A stretch of DNA of 64,000 nt, taken from positions 2,790,001 to 2,854,000 of the forward strand of contig JAHWDD010000006.1 in assembly GCA_023897205.1 (NCBI GenBank), in the 5' to 3' direction. Position 1 is the stretch's first letter. The number at the start of each line of letters is the position of its first letter. Below the pieces are notes generated by a model. It made no database searches, was not told the origin of the DNA, and saw only the letters and a program-made list of their open reading frames with translations. Both the position numbers and the translations under genes were made by a program. Source of the stretch: Exophiala sp. HKRS030 (lineage: Eukaryota > Ascomycota > Eurotiomycetes > Chaetothyriales > Herpotrichiellaceae). Of this stretch, positions 51,070 to 62,342 are shown piece by piece.

Positions 51070-51759
51070 CGTTGCGCAAAGGCTCGTCGCCCGAAGCCCA
51101 CGAGGCAGGAGAGTGATCAACAGGACGATATCATTACTGATTGCGAACCAGGTCACAATACGCGCTACAACTCAGACCAAGACGCGTCTCAATTAAAGTC
51201 TTGGCGGGGCCGGTGGAAGTGACATGTACTACGGAGTAGATGCTCTTGATACGCGGCTCCCTCGCTAACCTTCTCGTCCGACCTCTGCCGAAGAACTATC
51301 TACGATTCGTTTGCAGTAGGGCCATGAGACTCTTGGCTACTCCATCAGCACGCATGGAAGCACTCATGTTCCGGCATAGGCTCCCAAGATACCGAACGTC
51401 GCGCAGCCCCGCGTCATGTCCGAGTTTTCGGAGGAAGAGGTTCCGCCTTTTCCGCCAGAGGGGCCAACAGGCAACAGTCCTTGGTGAATCTTCTGGTATG
51501 ATATGCTGAGCATAGGACTACCTCTGAATGCTAGAGGAGTCAAAGCAAAGATCCCTGCACCTTAAGCGGGGATGGAGAACTTGTCCCATGTCAAGCTAGC
51601 ACCATCACCAGCACACAGACGGGCTCCTAAGGCAGACGTATGTCGTTGGAAGTACCTTATTGAAAGCTCGTGTAGCTCGAACATTTGCCGCCAGGATCGA
51701 CCGCCTATCATAATTGCGGACTGAATTTAAATTCTAGCCGGCCTCGGGAAGTCAATATC
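51070..51759. other. Divergent spacer SMC3 / transcription factor
   Basis: 690 bp between the SMC3 start and the start of the Zn2Cys6 gene. It has one TACGGAGTA motif at 51230-51238. This spacer marks the border between conserved housekeeping genes and the accessory block to the right. Confidence 0.45.
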
Positions 51760-53732
51760 ATGTCAACAAATGGTCAAAAGGCTCAGCGTCGTCAAACCCG
51801 ACCTCGACCAGCAACAAAGGCAAAGGCATGCGTTCCATGTCGACAGCAGAAAGTAAGATGCAACAGGTCGGATCTTGTCGCTGCATCTTGTACTCGATGT
51901 ACAGCGGCCGGGCTTTCCTGTTATTTCTCGGCCGCTTTTGAGCGACAAAAAGCCAAGAGCAAAGCAGAAATGCAACGGGAGATTGATCTGCTTCGACTTA
52001 GGCTTCAAAATCGAACGACTGATTTGGCGACTCGACATGTTCCCTTTGAAAACGACGGAGTTGGTGAGGGCATCTGCCAGACATACCATTCGAGCTGTCC
52101 ACGAACCAAATTCAAACGACAAGTATCTCGGGTGACTCGTCGCCTTTAGCCCGCGTACTTTCGCACACTAGCTCCAAGAGCTGGTCAGCTGAGGGTATCT
52201 ATATTGAAGACTTCAAGGTTAGCGACTGTTTTTCTCTGTTCTTCAAACATTATCACGGCATGTTACCGATTCTGAATCATTCGTGGGACCTCGGTGCATT
52301 TTACAAGTGGTCACCATTCGTCTTTTGGTGTATCGTCGTGACTGGCTCTCGGAGATACCACGATTCAACAATTCTAAGCAGCTTGACCCCAGTCGTGAGT
52401 CGCATGGCTCTCGCCGCGCTTTCACATATCCCAGCATACTTTCCAACGATCTGTGGGCTTCTGGTTCTTTGTGTTTGGCCTCTTCCCACCAAGAGGATGA
52501 GTGAGGACCTTTCCCCGATGTACTGCGGAGCAGCAATGCAACTTGCTCTCCAGCATGGTCTTCAAGTACCGCATGAAGGATCCTTAAGGACCCCGGCATC
52601 CACGGGTCTAGCTTGCAACACATCTTTGACTCAGGTCTGGGCATATCTGGAATACGTCTGTAATTGCACAAGCTGGACTACTGGTTCGCCTTCACATTCG
52701 GTCGAATGATGCTTTTGATGTCGAATCTTCGGATACAGACATGACGAAGCCTAAACCCTCTAGCATCTACTGGATGCAGAAGTTCGAGAAACTCTGCACT
52801 CATGCTACTGTAACTCTCAACAGATTAACCTTGACAAGTGGCTTGGCTTCAAACATAGCATCGTTACCAGGTCTCATCAAAGTCTTCGACGAGCAACTTC
52901 TGGACCTTAGCAGGAAAGTGTTCAAAGACACGCAGTCACCATTGCCGAGACAGCCTATGACCAACTATACTAACACGATCACACTGCCAAACCCACTGGT
53001 CATGATGATCTCGCGTATCCATGTCAAGGCATTCCACTTTTATGTTAGCGAATCTGTGACACAGCTGGCTAATCTGGTTGAGCTTTACACTCTAGCCTGT
53101 CAGTGGACCCAACAAGCGAGCGATATGGACCAAGCCACTGACTGGACTTGGTACTCACCAGAGTCATATTTTCGCCATGCGGTTCTGGTTGCCGTGATAA
53201 TACTCCGGATATCTCACAGTGAACGGCTCGGCTCGATGGTCGATTCACAAATTGGGGAGCGGGCATACTTTACTATTGTGAAACTCCTCCAAAAGCGCAG
53301 TCTCCATATCGAAGATGTCAATGACCACACGGCCATGATGTTGGCAAAGCTCTGGTACGATGACTGTTGGTTCAAACTTCCTGAAGGCTCGTGCGACAGC
53401 ATAGATATCAGCGTTCGTGGTCGTGGGGTGAGTCAACTCCTATTCTCCTTTGATTGTGGCCTCACTAAGCATTTCTCAAGGCGATGGGCATTGCATACGG
53501 CTGCTTATGGTCTTGGCGAAGTGGAAATCAACCCTCGTCGGAGAACCCGCTCTCTGATGCTCACAACGCGGATGAAGCAAGTCTTGTGCTGCCAAGGACT
53601 GCCACTGAGGTGGGCTACGATCATGCCCAAGATTTCACTCTCGAGGACGGATTTTTCCACGGCAATCATGTAGATGGCTTTTCGTTCCCTTTGGAGAATA
53701 GTTCCCAATGGATCGAGGACGGCTACTTGTGA
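51760..53732 (+). CDS. Zn(II)2Cys6 transcription factor (frame-broken)
   Basis: A basic N-terminus leads into a fungal binuclear zinc cluster: Cys-x2-Cys-x6-Cys, a 10-residue loop, then Cys-x2-Cys-x6-Cys (ACVPC...VRCN...SCTRC...LSCY, residues about 28-62), followed by a short helical linker. After that the middle homology region of fungal factors is visible (KHYHGMLPIL, then PFVFWCIVVTGSRRY). The last exon (53481-53732) follows a GT-AG intron at 53428-53480. Two frame breaks occur: near 52068-52070 (one added G restores reading) and at about 52690-52705 (needs two added bases or one fewer). A spliced explanation failed on intron length or phase. It is probably a pathway-specific regulator of the adjacent redox genes. 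Whether it is functional is uncertain. Confidence 0.72.
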
Positions 53733-53903
53733 AGGCGACGTAGGATTTCTGGGTGCACATCCTACAAAGCAATCATATTTTCGATGACTCATGACTCGAC
53801 TTGAAGGTCAATGACAAGTATTAAGTATCCTATCGACGAACTCTATCTACAGGTTGATGGGCTTCTAGATTATATTTCATCAACGAACAGAGTCGCCAGC
53901 CTG

Positions 53904-55050
53904 TTACCCAAGGATTGGACTCCAGTCGGTGTTCTTGATGTAGGAATCCACACTACTAAGAGAGCTTAGATCAACACCAGCCTGTTCAGGCAGGATTGCA
54001 CCTTCTCCGCCGTCCCATCCGAACTCTCTCGTATAACACGCTGTTTGACCAACCTCAATTCCGAAGCCACCGGGCCACATGGTTTCGACGTCGCTGAGGC
54101 TCAAACGGTTGAGTACGGTCTGTACTCCATTTGCTTTACCCCACTTTGCGACATAGTCCGTGTATCGCAGAAGGCCACAAGTTCCAAGCATAGTCAATCG
54201 AGGCGGTGCTTTAAGGACGAGTGCTTGAACAAATGGACCAGTGTCTGTTGGTGGATGAACAAAGGGTGTCAGATGAGCGCTTTGGTCATCGTTCCCAAAG
54301 TTATTGGATATAAATGGAAAGACAACTGATCCATCAGCGCTCTTTCTCCTGTTAGCCGAGACCAGCCTGGGGCAAAGGTTTTGCTTACTTTTTTCGGCAT
54401 GAAAATCGGATTTCTCTTCCAGTTCTCAAGATAGTTGCCGATCTGGACATAACTTGTCTTGTCAAACAGTGAGCAATACCTTGGCTCCTCCTCTACCTCT
54501 GCTTTGTGCTTCAGATATTGCACGAAATGGGCCTTGCTATCGAAATGGTATACCCAAGTGTACTTTCCCTTGCTGGCCTTTGTCGCATCACTCAGTGAAC
54601 TGAGAACAAGCCTCTCGAGTGCCCCATTCACGACCACATGTGCAGCAGCATCGATAATATTCTTTCCCTGCTGAAGCTCCTGTCGGTAGCATGCTTCATT
54701 CCAGGTAATGCCCTCTACCGCGGCCAGCTGATGTATAGATGGGCTTTGAACGAATTGCCAGAAGTCAGTCACTCCAAATATGGCATGAGCCCCTGCGAAA
54801 GCCGTCTTTAGTGATTCCACATCGTCTAGATCAGCCTTGACGAGCTTAACACCGAGCTCTTCCTTCAGCTTGACAGCGGCTGGCGAGTCCACATTGCGGG
54901 TGATGCCACGGACTTCCCAGTTGGGAAGTTTGGAAAAAGTCCTGGCCACGGATCCTCCCTGTGCACGTCAGCATTTGATACTAACGATTTGTCTTTCTCA
55001 GCACCAACTTGTGTGCCTGTGGCGCCAACAACAACAATTACTTTCGACAT
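53904..55050 (-). CDS. NmrA-like NAD(P)-binding protein
   Basis: Exons 55050-55009, 54958-54389 and 54341-53904 give 349 residues. The Rossmann motif GATGTQGG crosses the first intron (residues 9-16), followed by the RGITRN segment that discriminates cofactor phosphate and the KADLDD turn. The NmrA-type middle follows, with HAIFGVTDFW and GLERLVLSSLSD-like strands. NmrA-like proteins include redox-sensing regulators and isoflavone-reductase-like enzymes; both functions occur in fungal gene clusters. The last intron uses an AAAG acceptor 9 nt after a CTAAC branch site, the only phase-consistent choice. It converges with the Zn2Cys6 gene (171 bp between stops). Confidence 0.82.
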
Positions 55051-55735
55051 CGTTGAGAAACGATCAAGATCTCAAGCCGAGAGGAGAGCGTGTAGAGAAG
55101 AGTGGAAGGGTAGCAGAATTGTGTTCCGGTTCTACTTGTTATATTCGCAATCAAAGCCCCGCGGATTGGTGGAGTGACGCTGAGTATTACACATTCTGCG
55201 AAAACTCGGAGCAAAAATGCAATCTCACACCCTGGTGCCCTAATAGCGTCGGTGCAACAGTTGCACCGAATGAATCGTCATCGGAATATCATGGAATATT
55301 GTCATTGTGTCTGATTCTTCTGAACCTTTGTGCTGATACGAAGGTGGAGGCAAGCAGCATGAAAAGGATGGTCCCAGACATGCCAAAGGAATTGATATTC
55401 AAGACAGACTTGCCAAGAAATCTTCTAATCAAGTAGCCTGGAATAGATACCTTCGAAGTTTCCCCCTTTGAAGGTCGTATGGTGCCAGCCAGCACGAGCC
55501 AGGTACAACTCACGCGTTTCCTGGTATACAATGCTCCTCTCCTGTAATGTTACTCCTTGTCGATTTTAGGCGGCCCCTGCGTGACCCTGCTCTCCTTGGA
55601 TAGGAGTACCAAAACCCACACATCTCGAACGCACTGTGTGGGCTCATGAGGAGATTTATTGCGATCATTGCGAACCATCGTCGACCGCAGTCGTTTGTCA
55701 CTCTGACCCTCACTTCAATTCCACTTTGACTTCAG
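55051..55735. other. Intergenic, 685 bp
   Basis: Between the NmrA start and the EthD stop, both on the minus strand. It carries the NmrA promoter. No gene supported; the 199-codon open frame 54837-55436 is mostly the antisense of NmrA. Confidence 0.4.
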
Positions 55736-56219
55736 TTACGCTATCAAGTGGTGTGGCAGTACAGAATCATGCTCCTCCACCACACACATATGTACCTTCT
55801 CCCGATCGAAAAGGTGCTCTTCTTCCTTCTCGATAAACGCGCGGAACTCTTCATCAAAGAGAGTACCTCCAACCCTGGCCTCATAGACTTCTCGATCATC
55901 AAGCCAGATTTCCATGATCACATCAAATCCAATATCTTGTACTTCTCTGCTGATTGCATCGGCAACAGGCGTGATATACCGACGGACATAACGGACAAAG
56001 CCCGGGTTCTCCAGGTACTTCTCGAAGAGCTTGCAATGGTTGGTCTCATAGTAGTCTTGGAATTCTGCTCGTGACATCCCCTTTCTTTCGTTTCAGGAAC
56101 GTGATCACCTTGATAAGAGGCTCTTTTGCCAGAAGTACACGCTTAGAACCGCTCGTGTCTGCCTGTACGCCCTGCTTTTGGTCAGCAGGTTCAGTATCGC
56201 GGCGTGGTCCTGTTGGTCC
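55736..56219 (-). CDS. EthD-domain protein (5' end unresolved)
   Basis: The in-frame reading gives LIKVITFLKRKKGMSRAEF followed by YYETNHCKLFEKYL, then VRYVRRYI, VMEIWLDD and EEFRAFI: the ferredoxin-like alpha/beta pattern of EthD/Dabb-type small enzymes or dimers. EthD proteins occur in catabolic operons (ethyl tert-butyl ether) and as decarboxylases/dehydratases in fungal polyketide clusters. The first Met within the open frame (56077) would remove the first strand, so translation must start further upstream. The frame is open to 56219, just after a TAG that can serve as an acceptor. I could not place the first exon. Total observed is about 160 codons. Confidence 0.6.
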
Positions 56220-56818
56220 CTACATTTGATGGGATTTCCGTGATCGAAATCAATAATTGCGGGCGAACAGGCCATCTGAGGAATTCACCGCAACTATGAC
56301 GAGAACGGACTGGGAAAAAAGGAGGGAATTGAGTGCACGTTCCGGTAAGGAGTATATGAGAGACACGAAATATTTGCACGTCTGCGCATTTGGGCGACAA
56401 GACAACGTCGGAAGAGGAATCGCTGATAAGACCGCATACAAGGCTGGGCACGGGGAACCCCCTCAAAGCAAAAGATGGGGTGCTTCTCCGCCAACCAAGT
56501 CTGGGGCAACCGAGCGTGCCGCTTACAAATTGAAGACGTTTCGTAGTATCGATCGGCAACTGCATCATTGAATGCCCACTTCCCTGACATAAACAGCATC
56601 ATACCCCACGCATGCCGTATCGATTGAACCCTCGGCAATAGCTGGGGAAGACTTGAACCCCAGGGATAATGACTCAGCTTGATTTTCGACGTCGAAAGTC
56701 GCACATAAGCTGTTGGCGCTTTCATCTAATGTCGGACTTTGTGCTCTATCGAGAGAGTTTAAAGTTCGGGAAGGTGATCGGGGAACCTCCAAAGGTCAGT
56801 CGATCAACATCAGGATAA
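56220..56818. other. Divergent region EthD / SDR
   Basis: About 600 bp between the resolvable part of the EthD gene and the SDR start. It should hold the missing EthD first exon (an ATG at 56275 starts a 56-codon frame) and the SDR promoter. Nothing else is recognisable. Confidence 0.4.
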
Positions 56819-58000
56819 ATGGCCGCGACACAGAGCAGAGTCACCATAGTGACCGGCGGAGTGGTATGTCCCGATCCATGGGAAGCTCTGCTTATATTTG
56901 GGTATCGTTCAGAAGCTGACTGTGGTGTGGTGAATGCATAGTCTGGAATTGGCGATGAATTGACACGTACTCTGATAGCGAGAGGCTGGAAAGTTGTGGC
57001 ATTGGACATAACCTCTCAGGGTCATCTCGGCGAGAAATTGTCGAAAGAGTTCCCTGGCTCTGATACTTTCGAATATGTGCCTTGTGATGTTACAGATTAT
57101 GATAGCCTCGCTCAAGCGTTCCAGAAGACTTTTGACAGAAGAGGGCGTATTGATGCCTTCTGCTCCAATGCTGGCATCATCGATGTGAACTCGATATACA
57201 TCTTTAAGCATAGAGGCAGAAAAGAGTAAGTTGAATGATGTTTTCCTCGCGGTTCTTCTTTTCCTTCAAGGCACTGATCAGCAATCTTAGGCTTCCTGCT
57301 GCACCAGATCTGTCTTGCACAGATGTCGTCTTCAAGGCCCTGATCTATGGCACGCAGCTCTAAATACATTTCATGCGACAAAATCCAACACCCGGAGGAT
57401 GCGTTGTTGCAACATCGAGTATCGTTGGGATTCATCCTATTGCGTCTTTTCCAGAATACTCCGGCGCGAAGGCTGCAGTAAGACCAACTCAAGAGCCTTG
57501 AGATGAGACCACTACTTACGATGTTGTAGATGAACCGCTTCGCGGAAGCAACTGCGCCGGTACTGAAACTGGTAATGACGAAGTCTTCCTTGCGAGAACG
57601 CTGCTAACACTTTCCGAAAGCATGAGAACATTACCATAAACATGATTTGTCCCGGCACGGTGCCCACGAGACACATTTCTCCGGCAATGCGGGAGACCAT
57701 CGGCCAAGAATTGTAAGGAGGCCGTCAAATTATTCTTTTCTGAAAAGTAAGACTTACTCATGACGATAGCATCACACCCATTTCGACCATCGTTGAAGCC
57801 TATACGAAGTTCCTGGACAACCCATCTCTGACTGGCCAAGTGGTAGAAGCCAACGTTGACAAGATCTCGGCGATTGAGAGACTTCCTTACATACACGGCG
57901 AAGCCTCAATACGGGCAGTTTGGTGTATGACCCCTTCTTCGAAGCTGTGCATGGGCCAGTCTCTGGTTTGCCAAACACCCTCCAGCCTCTCTCTCGGTAG
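56819..58000 (+). pseudogene. Short-chain dehydrogenase, HPGD-like, with in-frame stop and frame break
   Basis: Exons 56819-56863, 56942-57225, 57291-57477, 57530-57571, 57621-57712 and 57770-58000 by splice logic. The Rossmann motif TGGVSGIG crosses the first intron, then VVALDI, the CSNAG motif, an ASIVG-like Ser strand (TSSIVG), the catalytic YSGAK (Tyr-x3-Lys) and the PGTV loop. It resembles the 15-hydroxyprostaglandin-dehydrogenase-like group common in fungi. Two defects: an in-frame TAA at 57361-57363, inside the helix before the MRQN stretch, and a frame break at 57922-57923, where one added G restores the C-terminal DPFFEAVHGP. The second fits the window's base-call pattern; the first does not. 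It is either a pseudogene or a doubly mis-called gene. NAD-type oxidoreductase role inferred. Confidence 0.65.
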
Positions 58001-58981
58001 AATCAGCCTGAGGTAGTGAATGTTGCAGGTCATGGTGTGTCAAGTACCGGCGAAACTCTTGAGTAGCGCCATTGTGAGAGAGATATGCGGCTTTCCATTC
58101 TCAACACATTTTGTAGCGTGTTACAGGCGGGGAGCCTGAGAGTAAGGCGAGGGTCAGTCGCCTCTGTTCTTCTAATGCGAATGATACCTGGCTCTGATTC
58201 GTCAGGAATACTGAAGAACCTTTCGTGACCATCTACCTCCCATTTAGAGTGTGTGTCTACCGAAAATCTGTACCTCCAGATACAATACAGGCTGGTGCAC
58301 CGATGTGCTTGGAGTTCCGCCGACTTGCAGAGAGGTGGTTGAGAACCTGAAAACGTGACTTTGCTGAACTGCACAGTCAGACCTTCTGGCCCACCGTGTT
58401 CGGATCCGGCATTCGGTGGATCAAATCAACCCGTCCAATGCGAAAACCGAGGGTCTTGAGTGACTCGCTCACTCTCGCTTCACCATCACCGCAAGAGCGG
58501 CATATCATAATTGAGATTCAAGGCCAGCCCCAGTTTGATTATACCTATTATACTAGTACCATTCTGGAATTTTCGTATTATGATGATGTTTCATCGTGGT
58601 TAGCACTCGGAGAATAGGGATAAGCCGACGACCCCGACTCCGAGTCGAGATGCGAACCCAACCTCGGGCACTACCAGAGGTAGAGCACAATCGCCCAGGC
58701 TCAGCAATTCGTTCGTTTGCATTAAATGGTCCTTTGTTGCATGCGCAGCACTTTCGACTGGTCTCAGGCAGGCTTCTCTCAAAGCTTAGTGGGATGAACG
58801 GCTTGGAGCCCACTTCACCAAGACTCAAGAGTGCTCTTGTGCATGAACGCCGAAGTCGGCGTGTCTAGGATCCTTGCCCAATATGCCAGAATGGTGTGGC
58901 CGGTGCTTGGTATATAGAAAGTAGGGCAGTCCACAAGACTCGCAATTCATAAACTGCGGCCTTTCTGAATTGATCGCGACC
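58001..58981. other. Intergenic, FAD-oxidoreductase promoter
   Basis: 981 bp. A TATA-like ggtatataga lies at 58910-58919, about 65 bp before the ATG of the next gene. Open frames 58553-58868 on both strands lack motifs. No gene supported. Confidence 0.45.
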
Positions 58982-60446
58982 ATGTTCGACAAACCTCTGA
59001 TTGTACTGCAACTGATCAAGCTTTTTGTTTCGCTATCATTCGAGAATTTGGCATTTTACATCAACCGCCTCATAAGTCGAAGGTCTTATCAACTAGGCGC
59101 TAATCCCAAGAACGTCGTGATCATTGGCGCCTCGTTCGCTGGCTGGACTGCAGCTACGCGACTTGCACAGTCATTGCCTAGTGGTTACAGAGTGATTTTG
59201 ATCGAAAAGAATTCGCATTTCTACTTCACTTGGAACTTTCCACGATCGACATCAATCCCAGGACATGCCGAGAAAGCGTTTGTCCCATATCCCAAACATG
59301 TGCTATTTAGTCCGGAAGAAGCATACCAATTCGTCCGAGGGACCGTAGCATCGATTGAGACCAATAAGGTGGTTCTCGAGGATGGATCTCATATCGACTA
59401 TGAGTATCTAGTGGTAGCGACCGGCTCTCACGCCAGATACCCTTCGAAGTTGGTTGCAGTAGACAAGGTTGATGCGGTCCAGTATTTCCTGTCTCAGCAA
59501 GAAAGAATCAAACAGGCCCAGAATATCATTATTGTCGGTGGTGGGCGGCTGGAATGGAGATTGCGAGTGACACGAAGTCGAAATATCCAGAAAAGAGCGT
59601 GACCCTGGTTCATTCGCGAGACCGGCTTCTCAATACATTCGGACCAAAGCTGCATGAGGAGGCAGCCAAGGCTCTCAACGAACTGGGCGTGAAGACATTG
59701 CTGAATGAGCGGGTTGTTGCTGGTCTAGATGTTGAAGACCCAAAAGAAATCACACTGAAGAGCGGGACAGTGCTGCATTGCGATACACTGGTAAGAACAT
59801 GAGCTAGAGAAGTAACCAGGCGCTGAACAAAAGGTCCAGGTTCGATGCACAGGACAGAGTCCAAACAGCGACCTGGTCAAGGTCTTCTCGCCGTCGTCAA
59901 TCGCGCCATCTGGGAGTATCCTAGTTGACGAGACCCTACGTATCGCCCACTCTCCGAATCCAAATCTTTTTGCAATCGGCGATGTGATAGACTTGCCTGG
60001 GCCAAGGCTTGGTAGAGCAGCCGCAACACAAGGCCTGTTCGTCGCAGCGAATATTGTACGCGCGATACATAACAAAGCCCTAAAGCCCTACAAATTGACC
60101 CTCATTGACTCTTCGATCGAGTTAACATTGGGCTTGGTAAGTGATCTATGCTTGTTCGGCAATTTCAGTCCTTTATCTAGTCACAAACTCACATATGATC
60201 TGCGCATAGGGCAAAAACACAATGTACGTTAGCGACGGTGTGCGAGAAGCCTCATTTGCAAGGAAGGCCCATGAAGACCTGTTCGCGGAGCGGATGTGGC
60301 AGGTTATGGGCGTCAAGCCGTTCGAAGACCCGGAATATGAGGCTCTTCTCAAGACTCAGGCTGGCGATGTGTCGAACTCACAGCTGCCAGGCAACGAGTT
60401 GAAAGGTGCCAATAATGTAGTGGAAGTGCCGGCTACCATGGTATAA
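58982..60446 (+). CDS. FAD-dependent oxidoreductase, AIF/AMID-like
   Basis: Exons 58982-59790, 59834-60136 (or from 59840) and 60210-60446 give about 449 residues. Two dinucleotide folds are visible: an N-terminal VVIIGASFAGW (FAD, GxGxxG variant) at about residues 44-54 and a second GGG(A)AGxE (NAD(P)H) near residue 188. The closing flavin motif FAIGDV lies in exon 2. A hydrophobic stretch in the first 30 residues may anchor it to a membrane. The class contains AMID/Ndi-like NAD(P)H oxidoreductases and many accessory cluster enzymes; the acceptor is unknown. The frame breaks in the G3 run at 59543-59545; one added G restores the second Gly motif exactly. Otherwise intact. Confidence 0.82.
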
Positions 60447-62342
60447 GGTACGAGGATGTTTGGAGGATACCCGGCGATTTTAATTGTGGCCCATAGCTTC
60501 GCGTGCTGAAACATGTCGTGGATGCCATCACAAGCATGGACACGCATCGGTAAGCTTCGCCAACCATAGCCCTGCCTTTGAACGTTGGATTTTGAATGGA
60601 TATACGGAGTACGTACAGTCCTGTTCAGAATGACCCGCACAGGGCACATGACATGGAGCTTTAGTGGTGTGAGCGTCTGGGGGCCAATGCGAAGAACGTC
60701 CAGTGCCTGTGTGTCTCGATATTTCCTAATGTCTATTCTCCACATCCATTCGTTTCACCACTGAGGCGCACGGGTCGGTCCTGAAACACATGATCAACAG
60801 AACTACCCTAAATTCCCAAAGTCTATCACTGTTGTGCCCTCCAGTGAGAGTGCGCACGAGTCCGGCAAGCACATGTTTGGCCTCTTCATGAGACCGCACT
60901 GTTCGGGAGCAAGGCATCACCAATTACCAGACTTCGCAAATCCTGGCAGGTCCAACAGATCATGCTACCAATCTTGTATTTGCTACCCAACCAAAATAGT
61001 TGCCTGGAATGGATAGAACAAATCCAAGAAATTCCAGCCCTGGTGCCTGAGCAGTGAGCACAGTCCCAGGGGGGCTGACTCACTGACCACTCACCCGCTA
61101 CGACAGTTGAATGTCCCCACCAACATGAAAACTCCCTTGGTTCTTAGCATCAAGCCCGTTGAAACTCTGTTCCCTTTGGGCGTTAACCTAATCAAATGCT
61201 CGCCTCAACTTTCTGTTCCCATTCGAAAAGGTACCCAGGCACGCCAGGAAAACCAGGCACGCCAGGGCATCAACTTTCTTGCGAACCATCGCCCCAAATC
61301 GGTCGACAAGGGACCAAACGAATCGCGAACGCCGGATCGTCGCTAGAAAGACAACCTTTCAGACTAGAAGCTCACAAGCGCAAAGCCGTGATTGGCGACC
61401 GAGTTATTTCAGGGCCATTCCTTGCTCATTCCCTGTTTTTCAGGCTCCCCTTTCACTCCATTACTCAGAGGCCTTGCTTTAGTCCAGTGGCAGAGTCGCC
61501 TTGCTCGGCATTTGCTGAATGGTTTGTTTTTTTAGCCTGCTTCCATCATTCCCTTCGTCTTCCGGAATGCCTTGACCGTTTTTGGACGGGCGTCTTTCTT
61601 GAGGGGAGTCACAGGAACTGTTGATGATGATGATGTTGGTGCTGCGCCCCAAATCGGGCACGTCCGTGCTCGACTCAGGATTACAAGTATTTTAGACTCA
61701 AAGTAGTTTCGCTTCTTGTTGACAATATTAAGATCCACCGAGGCAGGGCATGTTGATCTTTCCATTCTTTCTATTCTATTCATCGTTGCCAACCAGAGAA
61801 ATTTCCACGTTTTTGCACATCGTCGCCACAAGAGTTGCTTGTCGAATACTTTGCAAAACACCAAGTCGATCACACAAGCTCTACAATCGTCAGAGAAAAG
61901 GCATTCTAAATTATCAGAACAGCCCGTCGACGTACGGTGGTACGTCATGTAAGTCTTCTGGTGTCCCTGCAGAGTCATTAGATACCTTGCAGCGCGCTGA
62001 CTATACTTGCGTCATCTAGCATATCAGCCATGTGCTTTAGTCTCGTGACTTATCGGTGCGGCCACACGCGAAAGTCATATGCATTGGACTGCAAATGCGA
62101 GAAGCAACGGAGCTGTGGTCCTTCAAGTTTTAGATGCAGCGATCATTGTCCAGGATAACTCTGGATCAATGTACTCGAATCAATGCATGATGTCACGAAA
62201 GTTATGAAAACGATTTTTTTGTACAGGAACAGCACTGGTGGCTTGTATTTCCTAGGGAAACGGGAGGAGGATTTCATTTCTGGGATAGAATAGACCATTC
62301 TCTTACTTACGGGGGATGCATTACACTTGAAGGACACTGTCC
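60447..62342. other. Convergent spacer, 1.9 kb
   Basis: No supportable gene. It has one TACGGAGTAC motif (60603-60612) and a short ccaggcacgccagg repeat (61230-61268). A 148-codon minus-strand frame (61978-61532) ends in a Lys/Ser-rich tail but overlaps open frames on the other strand and has no recognisable domain. Confidence 0.4.

Noticed and set aside
52062..52078. 17-nt GT-AG 'intron' in the Zn2Cys6 gene
   Set aside because: Far too short for spliceosomal removal, although the phase would fit.
58553..58868. Open frames on both strands that resemble repeated spacer sequence; a GGTTCG motif suggested a tRNA T-arm
   Set aside because: No acceptor stem, D-arm or anticodon arm could be folded around it, and no domain is visible in the translations.
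61532..61978. 148-codon minus-strand frame with a Lys/Ser tail
   Set aside because: The opposite strand is equally open, no homologous pattern is recognisable, and no intron or promoter context is seen; kept only as a note.
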